A stretch of 64,000 nucleotides of DNA from Prauserella cavernicola. Its GTDB lineage: Bacteria > Actinomycetota > Actinomycetes > Mycobacteriales > Pseudonocardiaceae. Below the pieces are notes generated by a model, which saw only the letters and a program-made list of their open reading frames with translations, was not told the DNA's origin and did not search any database. A program made the translations under genes and the position numbers. The stretch spans positions 124,001-188,000 of the forward strand of contig NZ_JAENJH010000012.1 in NCBI RefSeq assembly GCF_016595675.1. Direction: 5' to 3'. Positions 32,647 to 41,980 of the stretch are shown piece after piece (position 1 is the first letter of the stretch; every line of letters starts with the position of its first letter).

Positions 32647-35600
32647 GTGAGCAGGAGTGGACTGAACGCGAGGCTGGTGCGCTCGCAGGCTCAGCCCCCT
32701 CGCGCGCACGTGTGGGCGGGGGACGCGGCCGCGTTGCTCGGCGCACCCGGCGGCTTCCGGCGCGTGCTCGGCGGACCAGGCACGGGCAAGACCACGCTGC
32801 TGTCGTCGATCGCCGCCGCGCGCGTGCGCGAGGGAGCCGATCCGGAGAGCCTGCTCGTGCTCACCTCGTCGCGCCGCGCGGCCGACGCCGTCCGCGCCGA
32901 CATCACGCGCAGGCTCACCGCCGACGGCGAACACAGTGGCCGCACCATTCGCGAGCCGTTGGTGCGCACGGTGCACTCGTACGCGTTCGCGGTGCTGCGC
33001 CTGCAGGCCGGGCTCAACGACCTGCCCGCGCCCCGGCTGCTGTCGGGCCCGGAGCAGGACGTCGTGGTGCGCGAACTCCTCGCCGGTGATCTCGAGCAGG
33101 GTGCGCCGGACTGGCCGGAGACACTGAGGCCCGCGCTGCTCGTCCCTGGCTTCGCGGAGGAGCTGCGCGATCTGCTGCTGCGCGCGGCCGAACGCGGCCT
33201 CGGGCCCGAGGACCTGATCAAGCTCGGCAAGCAGCAGCAGCGCGAGCAGTGGGTCGCCGCGGGCCGGTTCTGGCGGCAGTACGAGGAGGTCACCCTTCTG
33301 CTCGGCTCGGGAGGCAACGCGCTGGGGCAACCCGGAGCACCCGCGCTCGACGCCGCCGAGCTCGTGTCCAGCGCGCTCGTGGAGCTGGAAGGCGATCCCG
33401 ACCTGCTCGCGCGCGAGCAGCGGCGCATCCGGCACCTGCTCGTCGACGACGCCCAGCACCTCGACCCGCTGCAGTTCCGGCTCGTGCACCTGCTCGGCGG
33501 TGCCGCCGACGACTTCGTGGTGGCCGGCGATCCCGACCAGTCCGTGTTCTCCTTCCGTGGCGCCGATCCCGGCCAGCTCACGGAACTGGACGACGATGGC
33601 GACCGCACGATCACGCTCACCCGCAGCCACCGGATGACCGAGGCCGTGCACGCCGCGGTCACCCGCGTGGCCGCGAACCTGCCCGGCGCCCGCCCGCACC
33701 GCGCGCTCGAACCCGCGAGCGACGACGAGGGCGTGGTGCGCGCCAAACTCCTGCCCACGCCCGCCGCGGAGGCCAGCTGGGTCGCCGACCAGCTGCGGCG
33801 CGCGCACCTGCTCGACGAGGTGCCGTGGTCGGAGATGGCGGTGATCGTGCGCTCGCCGTCGCGGTCGTTTCCCGTGCTGCAGCGCGCTCTCGGCGCCGCG
33901 GGCGTGCCGATCGCGTCGGCGACGGAGGAGCTGCCGCTGGCCCGCCAGTCGGGCGTGCGCCCGCTGCTGGCCGTGCTGCGCCTGTCGACTGAGCCGGAGG
34001 CGCTCGACGTCGACCTCGCCGAGATGCTGCTGTCGTCGCCGCTGGGTGGGGCCGACCCACTCGCGCTGCGCAGGCTGCGCCGGGGACTGCGGAGGCTGGA
34101 GCTGGCCTCGGGCGGCGAACGCTCCAGCGACGAGCTGCTCGTGGAAGCCTTGCGGGACAACGACATGCTCACCGGGCTCGCCGACGCCGAGGCCGCGCCG
34201 GTGCGCCGGGTCGGTGGGCTGCTCGCCACGGCGCGCGACTGCGTCGGCAGGGGCCTCGGCGTCGAGGACGTGCTGTGGCAGGTGTGGCAGACCAGCAAGC
34301 TCGAGAACCGGCTGCTGCGGCAGGTCGCGCGGGGTGGCTCGCTCGCCGCGCAGGCCGACCGCGACCTGGACGCTGTGGTGGCGCTGTTCCACGCCGCGGG
34401 TCGTTATGTCGACAGGTTGCCCAAGGCGAGTGTCGCCGGGTTCGCCGAGTACCTCACCTCGCAGCACATCGCGGGCGACAGCCTCGCGCCCACCGCCGCG
34501 CGCGGCAAGGGCGTCTCGCTGCTGACGGCCCACGGCGCCGCCGGCCGGGAGTGGACGGTCGCGGCCGTGGTCGGCGCGCAGGAGGGCAGCTGGCCGGACC
34601 TGCGGCTGCGGGGCACACTGCTGGGCGTCGAACGGCTCGTCGACCTGCTGTCCGGAGTGGACGGTGTGCACCTGTCCGCGACGGCGCCGCTGCTGGCCGA
34701 AGAGCGCAGGCTGTTCTACGTCGCTGCCAGCAGAGCCAGCCGGATGCTGCTGGTCAGCGCCGTGCAGGGCGAGGACGAGCAGCCGTCACGCTTCGTCGCC
34801 GAGTTGCTCGACGACGGGGGCGACGACGCGGGCCCCGACGTTCGCCGCTACACCCGCGAGCGTTCGCTGGTGCTCTCCGAGCTGGTGGGCGAACTGCGCT
34901 CCGTGGCGTGCGACTCCGGCGCCGAGCCGCGCCGGAGGGAGGTGGCCGTGCGGCAGCTCTCGCGGCTCGCCCGCGCGGGAGTGCCCGGCGCGCACCCCGA
35001 CCAGTGGTACGGACTGCCGGACGCCAGCACCTCGGCGCCGTTGCGCGCGGCCGACGCGCTCATCCGCGTCTCTCCATCCACTGTGGACATTCTGGCGAAG
35101 TGCCCCCTGCGCTGGCTGCTCGAACGCCACGGCGGCAGTGATCCCGCCCAGCTCGCGGCGGTCACGGGCACGCTCGTGCACGCGCTCGCGCAGGCGGCCG
35201 CGAGCGGGGCCGACGACGAGCAGCTCAAGGCGGAGCTGGACTCGGCGTGGGCGAAGGTCGACGCGGGTGCGCCGTGGTTCTCCCGGCGCGAGCGGCGCAG
35301 GGTCGAGCAGATGGTGGACAACTTCCTGGCGTGGCTGCGCAACAGCAGGGGCGAGCTGACCCAGCTGGCCGTGGAGCGGGACATGGAGGTGGAGCTGCCC
35401 GCCGCGGCCGACGAACTGCGGGTCAAGCTCGCGGGCCGGGTCGACCGGCTGGAGCTCGACAATCAGGGCAGGCCGGTGATCGTCGACGTCAAGACCAGCA
35501 AGACGCCGGTGAGCGCCGCCGACGCCGAGAAGCATCCGCAGCTCGCGGCCTACCAGCTGGCGCTGCTGCTGGGCGCGTTCGCCGAGCACGGCGAGCAGAC

Positions 35601-35838
35601 CGGCGGCGCGAAGCTCGTCTACGTCGCCAAGGCGCACAACAAGACCGGTTCGTCGCAGCGCACCCAGCCCCCGCTCGACGACGACGGCGGCAAGCAGTGG
35701 CTCGAGCTGGTCCGCCAGGCCGCTGCCGCCACGGCGGGGCCGGAGTACCCGGCGCAGGAGAACGCCGACTGCGACCGCTGTCCCGGCCGCTCGGCGTGCC
35801 CGGTGCGCCCCGAGGGCAGGCAGGTGACGGGACCATGA
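32647..35838 (+). CDS. adnA: AdnA-like helicase-nuclease subunit
   Basis: A 1063-residue UvrD-type helicase with a C-terminal RecB-type nuclease, the architecture of mycobacterial AdnA. Walker A is GPGTGKT at 43-49; Walker B reads LLVDDAQH, with Asp where Glu is usual. Later helicase motifs include AGDPDQSVFSFRGADP. The nuclease strand is VIVDVKTSK, and C819, C1042, C1045 and C1051 form an AddB-like Fe-S staple. With AdnB it unwinds and resects DNA double-strand breaks. GTG 32647 is chosen (TTCCAT six bases upstream); GTG 32602 is an alternative. It is joined to adnB through a 13-codon bridging frame. Confidence 0.9.
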   Translation: MSRSGLNARLVRSQAQPPRAHVWAGDAAALLGAPGGFRRVLGGPGTGKTTLLSSIAAARVREGADPESLLVLTSSRRAADAVRADITRRLTADGEHSGRTIREPLVRTVHSYAFAVLRLQAGLNDLPAPRLLSGPEQDVVVRELLAGDLEQGAPDWPETLRPALLVPGFAEELRDLLLRAAERGLGPEDLIKLGKQQQREQWVAAGRFWRQYEEVTLLLGSGGNALGQPGAPALDAAELVSSALVELEGDPDLLAREQRRIRHLLVDDAQHLDPLQFRLVHLLGGAADDFVVAGDPDQSVFSFRGADPGQLTELDDDGDRTITLTRSHRMTEAVHAAVTRVAANLPGARPHRALEPASDDEGVVRAKLLPTPAAEASWVADQLRRAHLLDEVPWSEMAVIVRSPSRSFPVLQRALGAAGVPIASATEELPLARQSGVRPLLAVLRLSTEPEALDVDLAEMLLSSPLGGADPLALRRLRRGLRRLELASGGERSSDELLVEALRDNDMLTGLADAEAAPVRRVGGLLATARDCVGRGLGVEDVLWQVWQTSKLENRLLRQVARGGSLAAQADRDLDAVVALFHAAGRYVDRLPKASVAGFAEYLTSQHIAGDSLAPTAARGKGVSLLTAHGAAGREWTVAAVVGAQEGSWPDLRLRGTLLGVERLVDLLSGVDGVHLSATAPLLAEERRLFYVAASRASRMLLVSAVQGEDEQPSRFVAELLDDGGDDAGPDVRRYTRERSLVLSELVGELRSVACDSGAEPRRREVAVRQLSRLARAGVPGAHPDQWYGLPDASTSAPLRAADALIRVSPSTVDILAKCPLRWLLERHGGSDPAQLAAVTGTLVHALAQAAASGADDEQLKAELDSAWAKVDAGAPWFSRRERRRVEQMVDNFLAWLRNSRGELTQLAVERDMEVELPAAADELRVKLAGRVDRLELDNQGRPVIVDVKTSKTPVSAADAEKHPQLAAYQLALLLGAFAEHGEQTGGAKLVYVAKAHNKTGSSQRTQPPLDDDGGKQWLELVRQAAAATAGPEYPAQENADCDRCPGRSACPVRPEGRQVTGP

Positions 35839-35876
35839 GCCGCACCGACGCACGTCCTCCCGCGGAGGCGTCATGA
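35835..35876 (+). other. 13-codon bridging frame between adnA and adnB
   Basis: An ATG at 35835 overlaps the adnA stop (ATGA), and the 13-residue frame MSRTDARPPAEAS ends in a TGA at 35874-35876 that itself overlaps the adnB ATG (ATGA at 35873). It would let ribosomes pass from adnA to adnB without a gap. Whether the peptide is made or matters is unknown. Confidence 0.45.
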
Positions 35877-38800
35877 CCCTGGTCGGTCCCGCCGAGATCG
35901 CCACGGCGCTCGGCCTGCACCCGCCCACGCCCGAGCAGGCCGCCGTGATCGCCGCACCCGCCGAACCCGCACTGGTCGTGGCCGGCGCGGGTGCGGGCAA
36001 GACGGAGACGATGGCGGCGCGCGTGGTGTGGCTGGTCGCCAACGGGCTGGTGTCACCGGAACGGGTGCTGGGCCTGACGTTCACGCGCAAGGCGGCCCGC
36101 CAGCTCGCCGAGCGGGTGCGCGCGAGGCTGCGCCGCCTCGCGGGTTCCGGGCTGCTGGAGCGCATCGACCCCGGCGGCGAGCGGCGGATGGCGGTGCTGA
36201 CGAGCGAGCCGACGGTGCTGACCTACCACGCCTATGCCGGCCGCCTGCTCGGCGAGCACGGGCTGCGGCTGCCCGTGCAGCCCGGTGTGCGCATGCTGTC
36301 CGAGACGGCGTCGTGGCAGCTGGCCCACCGCGTGGTGTCCACCTGGGACAGTGACCTGGACACCGACCGCGTGCCGGCCTCGGTCACCGCGCAGCTGCTC
36401 GGGCTGGCCGGTGAGCTGGGTGAGCACCTCGTCGACGAGGCGAAGCTGCGGGAGTTCACGGCGTGGTTCTGCCGCATCGTCGAGAACGCGCCGCGCGCCA
36501 AGGGCCAGCGGGACGCACTGCCCGTCGCGCTGAACGACATCCTGGTGGCCCAACGGTTCCGGCTCGATCTGCTGCCGTTGATCGAGTCCTACCAGCAACG
36601 CAAACGCGCCGACGGCGCGCTCGACTTCGCCGACCAGATGTCGCTGGCGGCCACGCTCGCCGACTCGCAGCCCGAGGTGGTGGCCGGTGAGCGCGGCCGC
36701 TACGGCGCGGTGCTGCTGGACGAGTACCAGGACACCGGCCACGCGCAGCGCGTGCTGCTGCGCTCGCTGTTCGGTGGCATTGACCCGATGCCGGTCACGG
36801 CGGTCGGGGATCCGGCGCAGGCGATCTACGGCTGGCGCGGGGCGAGCGCGGCCAACCTGCCGCGCTTCACCACCGACTTCCCCCGCAACGGTGCCGAGGG
36901 TCTGCTGCCCGCCCGCGAGTACGGGATGCTCACGAGCTTTCGCAACCCGCCCGAGGTGCTGACGCTGGCCAACGCGATCGCGGAACCGTTGCGCGCGCAG
37001 GGACTCGGTGTGCAGCAGCTGCGCGCTCGAGACGGCGCGGGTCCCGCCGACGTGCGGTGCGCGCTGCTGGGCGACGTGCGCGCCGAGCGCGACTGGCTGG
37101 CCGACGAGCTGGCCTCGACGTGGTTCGCCGAGCGCGACGAGACCGGCACGCCGCCGACGGCCGCGGTGCTCGTGCGCAGGCGCGCGGACATGGCCCCGAT
37201 CGCCGCGGCGCTGCGCGAGCGCGGGCTGCCGGTGGAGGTCGTCGGCCTCGGCGGGTTGCTCGACGAGCCCGAGGTGGCCGATCTGGTCGCGACGCTGCGG
37301 GTGCTCGCCGAGCCACTGTCGGGAACCGCGGCCGCGCGCCTGCTCACCGGGGCTCGCTGGCGGCTCGCGGCCGCCGATCTCGGCGCGCTGTGGCGGCGCG
37401 CGGGCGAGCTCTCCGCCGCCGACGACGTGCTGGTGGCGGAGCGGGCCGAGCAGGCCGGGCTCGTCGACGCGATCGACGACCCCGGTGGGCCGGACCGCTA
37501 CTCGGAGCAGGGCTTCGCGCGGATTCGCAGGCTCAGCAAGGAACTCTGGGCGCTGCGCCGCAGGCTCGACCAGCCGCTGCCGGAGCTGGTGGCCGACGTG
37601 GAGCGCACGATGCTGCTCGACGTCGAGGCGCTGTCGCGGCCGGGCGGAGCGGGCCGCGCGCACCTGGACGCGTTCGCCGACGTGGTCACCGAGTACGCCG
37701 AGCACGCACCCACGGGCACCCTGTTGTCCTTTGTGGACTATCTGTCGACGGCGGAACACGCCGAGGACGGGCTGCCCCCGGGAGAGGTCGAGGTGGTGGC
37801 CGACCGCGTGCAGGTGCTCACCGGGCACTCGGCGAAGGGGCTCGAATGGCGGGTCGTGGCCGTGCCGCACCTGGTCAAGGACACCTTCCCCGGCAGGCGG
37901 CGCTCCTCGTCGTGGCTGCGCACCGTGCCCGAGCTGCCCGCGCCGCTGCGTGGCGACTCGCAGGACCTGCCCGACCTGCGGCTGCACGGCGACGAGAACC
38001 GCAAGGAGGTGCTCGATGTCTGCGCCGAGCACGAGGAGCGCTTCGCCGCGCGGCACGCCGAGGAGGAGCGCAGGCTCTGCTACGTCGCGCTGACCCGCGC
38101 CGAGCACTGCCTGCTGGCGTCGGGGCACTGGTGGAACGAGAGCAGCGCCAAACCGAAGGGCCCGTCGGAGTTCCTCGTCGAGATCGCGGACGTGCTCACC
38201 GAGACCGAGGGGGTGGGCACCGTCGTGCACTGGGCCGAGGCGCCCGGCGAGGAGGAGGAGAACCCGCTGGTCACCGCCACGCGCTCGGTGCTGTGGCCGG
38301 TGGACCCGCTGGGCGCGCGGCGCGAGTCGGTGCGCGAGGGCGCCGACCTGGTGCTCGCCGCGCTCGACGAGCTCGACCTGCCCATCACCGACGACGACCC
38401 TGACGGCTGGATCGCCGACACCGACGTGCTGCTGGCCGAGCGCGAACGCGCCTCGGGCGGCGGCGACCAGGTGGCGCTGCCGGGACAGCTGTCGGTGAGC
38501 CAGCTCGTGGAGCTCGCGGGTGAGCCCGAGGCGCTGGCCCGCAAGCTGCGCAGGCCGTTGCCCTTCCCTCCCAACGCGTTCGCGCGCCGGGGCACCGCGT
38601 TCCACGGCTGGCTCGAACGCCGGTTCGCGGGGGAGCGGCTGCTGGAGCTCGACGACCTGCCGGGTGCCGCGGACGTCGGTGAGGCGCCCGATGCCGAGCT
38701 GGAGGCGCTGCGGGAGGCGTTCGAGCGCAGCTCGTGGGGCCACCGGACGCCGCACGAGGTGGAGGTGCCGTTCTCCACCGACATCGACGGTGTCACCGTG

Positions 38801-39076
38801 CGCGGCCGGATGGACGCCGTGTTCGCCGACGACGACGGCGGCTGGACCGTCGTGGACTGGAAGACCGGGGCGGTGCCCGAGGACGGCAAACTGCCCGCGC
38901 TGTCCGTGCAGCTCGCCGCGTACCGGCTGGCGTGGGCTGGACTGTCCGGGGCGCCGCTGGAGCAGGTGCGCGCCGCGTTCCACTACGTGCGCCCGGATCG
39001 CACAGTGCGCCCGGTGGACCTGCTCGACGCCGAGGGCCTGCGGCGACTTCTGCGGGGGATTCCCGGTGCCGGTTAA
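35873..39076 (+). CDS. adnB: AdnB-like helicase-nuclease subunit
   Basis: A 1067-residue UvrD/RecB-type protein. Walker A is GAGAGKT at 38-44, Walker B is the canonical LLDEYQDTG, and GDPAQAIYGWRGAS is the following motor motif. The C-terminal nuclease has RMDAVFADDDGGWTVVDWKTG, with the Asp and DxK residues of RecB nucleases. Unlike AdnA it shows no four-cysteine staple. Its canonical motor fits the lead translocase role known for mycobacterial AdnB. The pair is the actinobacterial counterpart of RecBCD/AddAB in end resection. A potassium-channel gene follows ten bases after the stop, as in Rv3201c-Rv3200c (recalled). Confidence 0.91.
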   Translation: MTLVGPAEIATALGLHPPTPEQAAVIAAPAEPALVVAGAGAGKTETMAARVVWLVANGLVSPERVLGLTFTRKAARQLAERVRARLRRLAGSGLLERIDPGGERRMAVLTSEPTVLTYHAYAGRLLGEHGLRLPVQPGVRMLSETASWQLAHRVVSTWDSDLDTDRVPASVTAQLLGLAGELGEHLVDEAKLREFTAWFCRIVENAPRAKGQRDALPVALNDILVAQRFRLDLLPLIESYQQRKRADGALDFADQMSLAATLADSQPEVVAGERGRYGAVLLDEYQDTGHAQRVLLRSLFGGIDPMPVTAVGDPAQAIYGWRGASAANLPRFTTDFPRNGAEGLLPAREYGMLTSFRNPPEVLTLANAIAEPLRAQGLGVQQLRARDGAGPADVRCALLGDVRAERDWLADELASTWFAERDETGTPPTAAVLVRRRADMAPIAAALRERGLPVEVVGLGGLLDEPEVADLVATLRVLAEPLSGTAAARLLTGARWRLAAADLGALWRRAGELSAADDVLVAERAEQAGLVDAIDDPGGPDRYSEQGFARIRRLSKELWALRRRLDQPLPELVADVERTMLLDVEALSRPGGAGRAHLDAFADVVTEYAEHAPTGTLLSFVDYLSTAEHAEDGLPPGEVEVVADRVQVLTGHSAKGLEWRVVAVPHLVKDTFPGRRRSSSWLRTVPELPAPLRGDSQDLPDLRLHGDENRKEVLDVCAEHEERFAARHAEEERRLCYVALTRAEHCLLASGHWWNESSAKPKGPSEFLVEIADVLTETEGVGTVVHWAEAPGEEEENPLVTATRSVLWPVDPLGARRESVREGADLVLAALDELDLPITDDDPDGWIADTDVLLAERERASGGGDQVALPGQLSVSQLVELAGEPEALARKLRRPLPFPPNAFARRGTAFHGWLERRFAGERLLELDDLPGAADVGEAPDAELEALREAFERSSWGHRTPHEVEVPFSTDIDGVTVRGRMDAVFADDDGGWTVVDWKTGAVPEDGKLPALSVQLAAYRLAWAGLSGAPLEQVRAAFHYVRPDRTVRPVDLLDAEGLRRLLRGIPGAG

Positions 39077-39079
39077 AGT
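39074..39079 (+). promoter_or_regulatory. -10-like hexamer TAAAGT, leaderless-type
   Basis: TAAAGT overlaps the adnB stop codon region and lies six bases before GTG 39086. It may give the channel gene its own transcript independent of adnAB. Confidence 0.45.
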
Positions 39080-39085
39080 TCGCGC

Positions 39086-40156
39086 GTGATGAAGCGCCTG
39101 CGACCGCCGTTGTCGGAACAACCCGGCCATGCGCTCGTCGGCGTCCTGCGGATGCCGGAGACGAAGATCAGCCCGCTGCGCTCGATCGGGCGTCGCGTCA
39201 TCGGCGCGCTGTTGTTCCTGTTCGCGGCCGTGTTGATCGTCTATCTCGGCAGGGACGGCTACCGCGACGTCAACGGCGACGGACTGTCGTTCCTCGACTG
39301 CGTCTACTACGCGACCGTGTCGTTGTCGACCACGGGCTACGGTGACATCACGCCGGTCACGTACACCTCCAGGCTGGTCAACATCGTGGTGATCACGCCG
39401 CTGCGCGTGATGTTTCTGATCGTGCTGGTCGGCACCACACTGGAAGTGCTCACGGAGCGCTCCAGGCAGGCGCTGCGGATCCAGAAGTGGAGGCACAGGG
39501 TGCGCGACCATGTGGTGGTCGTCGGGTTCGGCACGAAGGGCCGCTCGGCGGTCAACTCGCTGCTCGCCGAAGAGGACTCCGACCCCGGCCAGCTCGTCGT
39601 GGTGGACACCGACCAGCAGGCGCTCGACGCCGCCAGCGCACTCGGGCTGATCACCGTGCACGGGTCGGCGACCAAGTCCGACGTCCTGCGCGTCGCGGGT
39701 GTCCAGCGCGCGAGGGCGATCGTGATCGCCCCCAACCGCGACGACACCGCCGTGCTGGTGACGCTCACCGCGCGCGAGCTGGCTCCGAAGGCGAGCATCC
39801 TCGCGTCGGTGCGGGAGGCGGAGAACGTCCACCTGCTCAAGCAGTCGGGCGCCGACCAGGTGGTGGTGTCCAGCGAGACCGCGGGCAGGCTGCTCGGGAT
39901 CGCCACGCGCACCCCGCTCGTGGTCGACATGGTGGAGGACCTGCTGACGCCGGAGACCGGCCTGGCCATCGCCGAGCGCCCCGTGGAGCCCTCGGAGGAG
40001 GGCGGCTCGCCGCGGCACCTGCCCGACATCGTGCTGGGTGTGGTGCGCGGAGGCAGGCTGTACCGCGTGGACGCGCCGGAGGCCGACGCCATCGAGCCAG
40101 GCGACCGGTTGCTCTACGTCCGCAAGGGCGCACCGGCCAAGGACGGCGCGCGCTGA
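39086..40156 (+). CDS. two-TM potassium channel with TrkA-N (RCK) domain
   Basis: A 356-residue protein. TM1 (about 38-54), a pore helix with the selectivity filter TTGYGD (82-87) and TM2 (about 96-118) form a potassium channel. A cytoplasmic RCK module follows: TrkA-N Rossmann domain (HVVVVGFGTKGRSAVNSL, then the acidic VVVDTD strand) and a TrkA-C-like end. It should conduct K+ in the cytoplasmic membrane, gated by a nucleotide or ion bound to the RCK. GTG 39086 is preferred to ATG 39089 because of the -10-like element. It sits next to adnB as in mycobacteria. Confidence 0.93.
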   Translation: MMKRLRPPLSEQPGHALVGVLRMPETKISPLRSIGRRVIGALLFLFAAVLIVYLGRDGYRDVNGDGLSFLDCVYYATVSLSTTGYGDITPVTYTSRLVNIVVITPLRVMFLIVLVGTTLEVLTERSRQALRIQKWRHRVRDHVVVVGFGTKGRSAVNSLLAEEDSDPGQLVVVDTDQQALDAASALGLITVHGSATKSDVLRVAGVQRARAIVIAPNRDDTAVLVTLTARELAPKASILASVREAENVHLLKQSGADQVVVSSETAGRLLGIATRTPLVVDMVEDLLTPETGLAIAERPVEPSEEGGSPRHLPDIVLGVVRGGRLYRVDAPEADAIEPGDRLLYVRKGAPAKDGAR

Positions 40157-40231
40157 GGTGCCCGGGTCGTGTGATGTTGCGAGCAGGCCGTGTCCTGGGT
40201 TTCGCCGTCGTCATCTGGAACGATTGATCCC

Positions 40232-40705
40232 GTGTGGCAGCGAGCGAACGGAGCGGGGCGGCCGATGCCGCAGCTGAGTTGGAAGGTACTCGGCGTCGCC
40301 GCGGTCACCGGCATCCTCGTGGTGCTCGGCTGCTGGTGGGCGGGCCCATCGCTGTTCGGGGCCGTCGAGACCGAACAGAGCCGCACGGTCGAGGCCACCG
40401 TCACGCTGCCCGCCGACTGCACCGCTCCGGACGCCGAGGAGACCGTGAGCTTCGAGCTCGACGGTGAGACCCGCAACGGCACGCTCAACGGCTGCGGGCA
40501 CGACCAGGACGAGCAGATCGAGATCGCCGTGCCGAGCGAGGCGCCCGACGGCCTGATCGACGTGCAGCTCGCCAACGCCGCGATGGGCAGCAGCGATCTC
40601 CGGCGTCCCGTCGGGCTCGCGCTGCTGGTGGTGAGCTGCGCGGCGGGCGGGAGCTACGCGTTCCTGGTCGTCAGAGGCCCGCGCAGGCTCCCCGCCGTTC
40701 TCTGA
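40232..40705 (+). CDS. membrane-anchored protein, unknown function
   Basis: A 157-residue protein with an N-terminal membrane segment (about 19-40), an extracytoplasmic stretch holding two cysteines (in PADCTAP and LNGCGHD) that may form a disulfide, and a C-terminal membrane segment (about 130-148). I do not recognise a named family. GTG 40232 was chosen because upstream codons are not hydrophobic or conserved-looking. It converges on a metallopeptidase gene 31 bases away. Confidence 0.6.
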   Translation: MWQRANGAGRPMPQLSWKVLGVAAVTGILVVLGCWWAGPSLFGAVETEQSRTVEATVTLPADCTAPDAEETVSFELDGETRNGTLNGCGHDQDEQIEIAVPSEAPDGLIDVQLANAAMGSSDLRRPVGLALLVVSCAAGGSYAFLVVRGPRRLPAVL

Positions 40706-40736
40706 GCGAGCCCGCCTGGGCCCTCGTCAGCCGACC

Positions 40737-41849
40737 TCAGCCCACGTCGCCGCTGCTGGCCGAGAAGGTGTTGCAGTCGACGATGCGGTTGTCGTAGGCG
40801 CCCGCTCGCCACCACGACGCGTAGTTCTCGTTGCTGCCGTGGTCGCTGGTGCCCGAGGTGTCGTCGCCGCGCGTCTCCTGGTCGTACCAGGCCTTGTCGT
40901 ACATGTCCCTGGTGACCGTGCCGCCACGGTCGACGTGGGCGCCGAGGAACATGCCCGAGAAGCACTGCGCCTGCAGCTCCTTGCGCCGCGACATCTCCTG
41001 GCCTGCCGGGGTGTCCTGGCCCGCCGCGTAGATCTCCTCCCACGCGGCGTCCATGATCCCGGCGACCTCCTGAACGTGGTGGCCGTACTCGTGGGCGAAC
41101 AGCGCCAGGTACACGCCGGGGTTGTTGCCGTACTGCTCGGTCTGCAGTCCCGCGAAGGGGACGTACAGGTTGTTCTCGCAGTAGTACGCCGCCGTGGCGA
41201 TGCCGACCTCGATCGTGCCGCACGCCGTCTCGAAGCTGCTGCCGGAGGGAAAGTGCAGGGCCGGCGACTCGAACGGCAGGTCGTAGGCCTGCAGGAACGG
41301 GCCCCACGCCGCGTCGAGGCAGCCGGCCGCGGCCGTGAAGAAGGCCTCCGCGGCGGCCGGGTTGCTCTCCCAGCCGGGCAGGTTGCACGCGAGGTTCTGC
41401 AGTCCGGCGTCCGGGTCCTGCAGGATCGGGTGGTCGGCCAGCGCAAGCACCTTCTGCGGCCCGCGCTCGACCTCGGAGGCGCTGGTCTCACTGGGAGGCT
41501 CGCTGCTCTCGGACGAGCTCATGGTCGGCGAGCTCGTCTCGGTGGGGGCGCTGGTGGTCTCGGAGGTGCTCGTGGTGGCGTTGTTGGTGTAGCCGCCCGC
41601 GGAGTCCTCGTCGTCGCCGCTGGTGAGCGTGAACACCACGATCAGGCTCAACACGAGCAACGTGACGCCACCGACGGCCGCGGCGATCAGCGGACCGCGC
41701 GACTTCTTGGGCGGAGGAGGACCGGGGTAGCCCGGGTAGCCGTAGCCGCCGTGGGCGTGCCCGTAGGGATGCTGCGCCGGAGGCTGGTAGGGCCCCTGTG
41801 GTCCCTGCTGCCACTGGGGGCCGTACGGGCCCTGCGGCGGTTGCGTCAT
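40737..41849 (-). CDS. neutral zinc metallopeptidase, membrane-anchored
   Basis: A 370-residue protein of the putative neutral zinc metallopeptidase family (YpfJ-like, PF04228). A Gln/Pro/Gly-rich cytoplasmic N terminus (1-52) and one membrane segment (about 57-78) are followed by a Ser/Thr linker and the extracytoplasmic protease domain. The zinc motif is HEYGH at 253-257, and GMFLGAHVDRGG lies further on. The substrate is unknown. It diverges from the membrane protein at 41981, with 131 bases of promoter space between them. Confidence 0.88.
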   Translation of the reverse strand: MTQPPQGPYGPQWQQGPQGPYQPPAQHPYGHAHGGYGYPGYPGPPPPKKSRGPLIAAAVGGVTLLVLSLIVVFTLTSGDDEDSAGGYTNNATTSTSETTSAPTETSSPTMSSSESSEPPSETSASEVERGPQKVLALADHPILQDPDAGLQNLACNLPGWESNPAAAEAFFTAAAGCLDAAWGPFLQAYDLPFESPALHFPSGSSFETACGTIEVGIATAAYYCENNLYVPFAGLQTEQYGNNPGVYLALFAHEYGHHVQEVAGIMDAAWEEIYAAGQDTPAGQEMSRRKELQAQCFSGMFLGAHVDRGGTVTRDMYDKAWYDQETRGDDTSGTSDHGSNENYASWWRAGAYDNRIVDCNTFSASSGDVG

Positions 41850-41980
41850 GTGCTCGTCCCGACAGGCTAGATCGATTTCCGGGCCAGCATAACGATCAGG
41901 TGAGCGTGCCGGGCGCGCCTTGCCTAATCTGGCGGGCGGCGGCGACATGCACGATGGGGACGAAATGCGAGGATTGCTCC

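Noticed and set aside
36053-40018. A very long open frame on the minus strand opposite adnB and the channel gene.
   Set aside because: It is a shadow of high-GC codon usage: the translation is low-complexity (Arg, Gly, His, Gln, Val) with no recognisable domain, while the plus strand holds clear helicase, nuclease and channel motifs.
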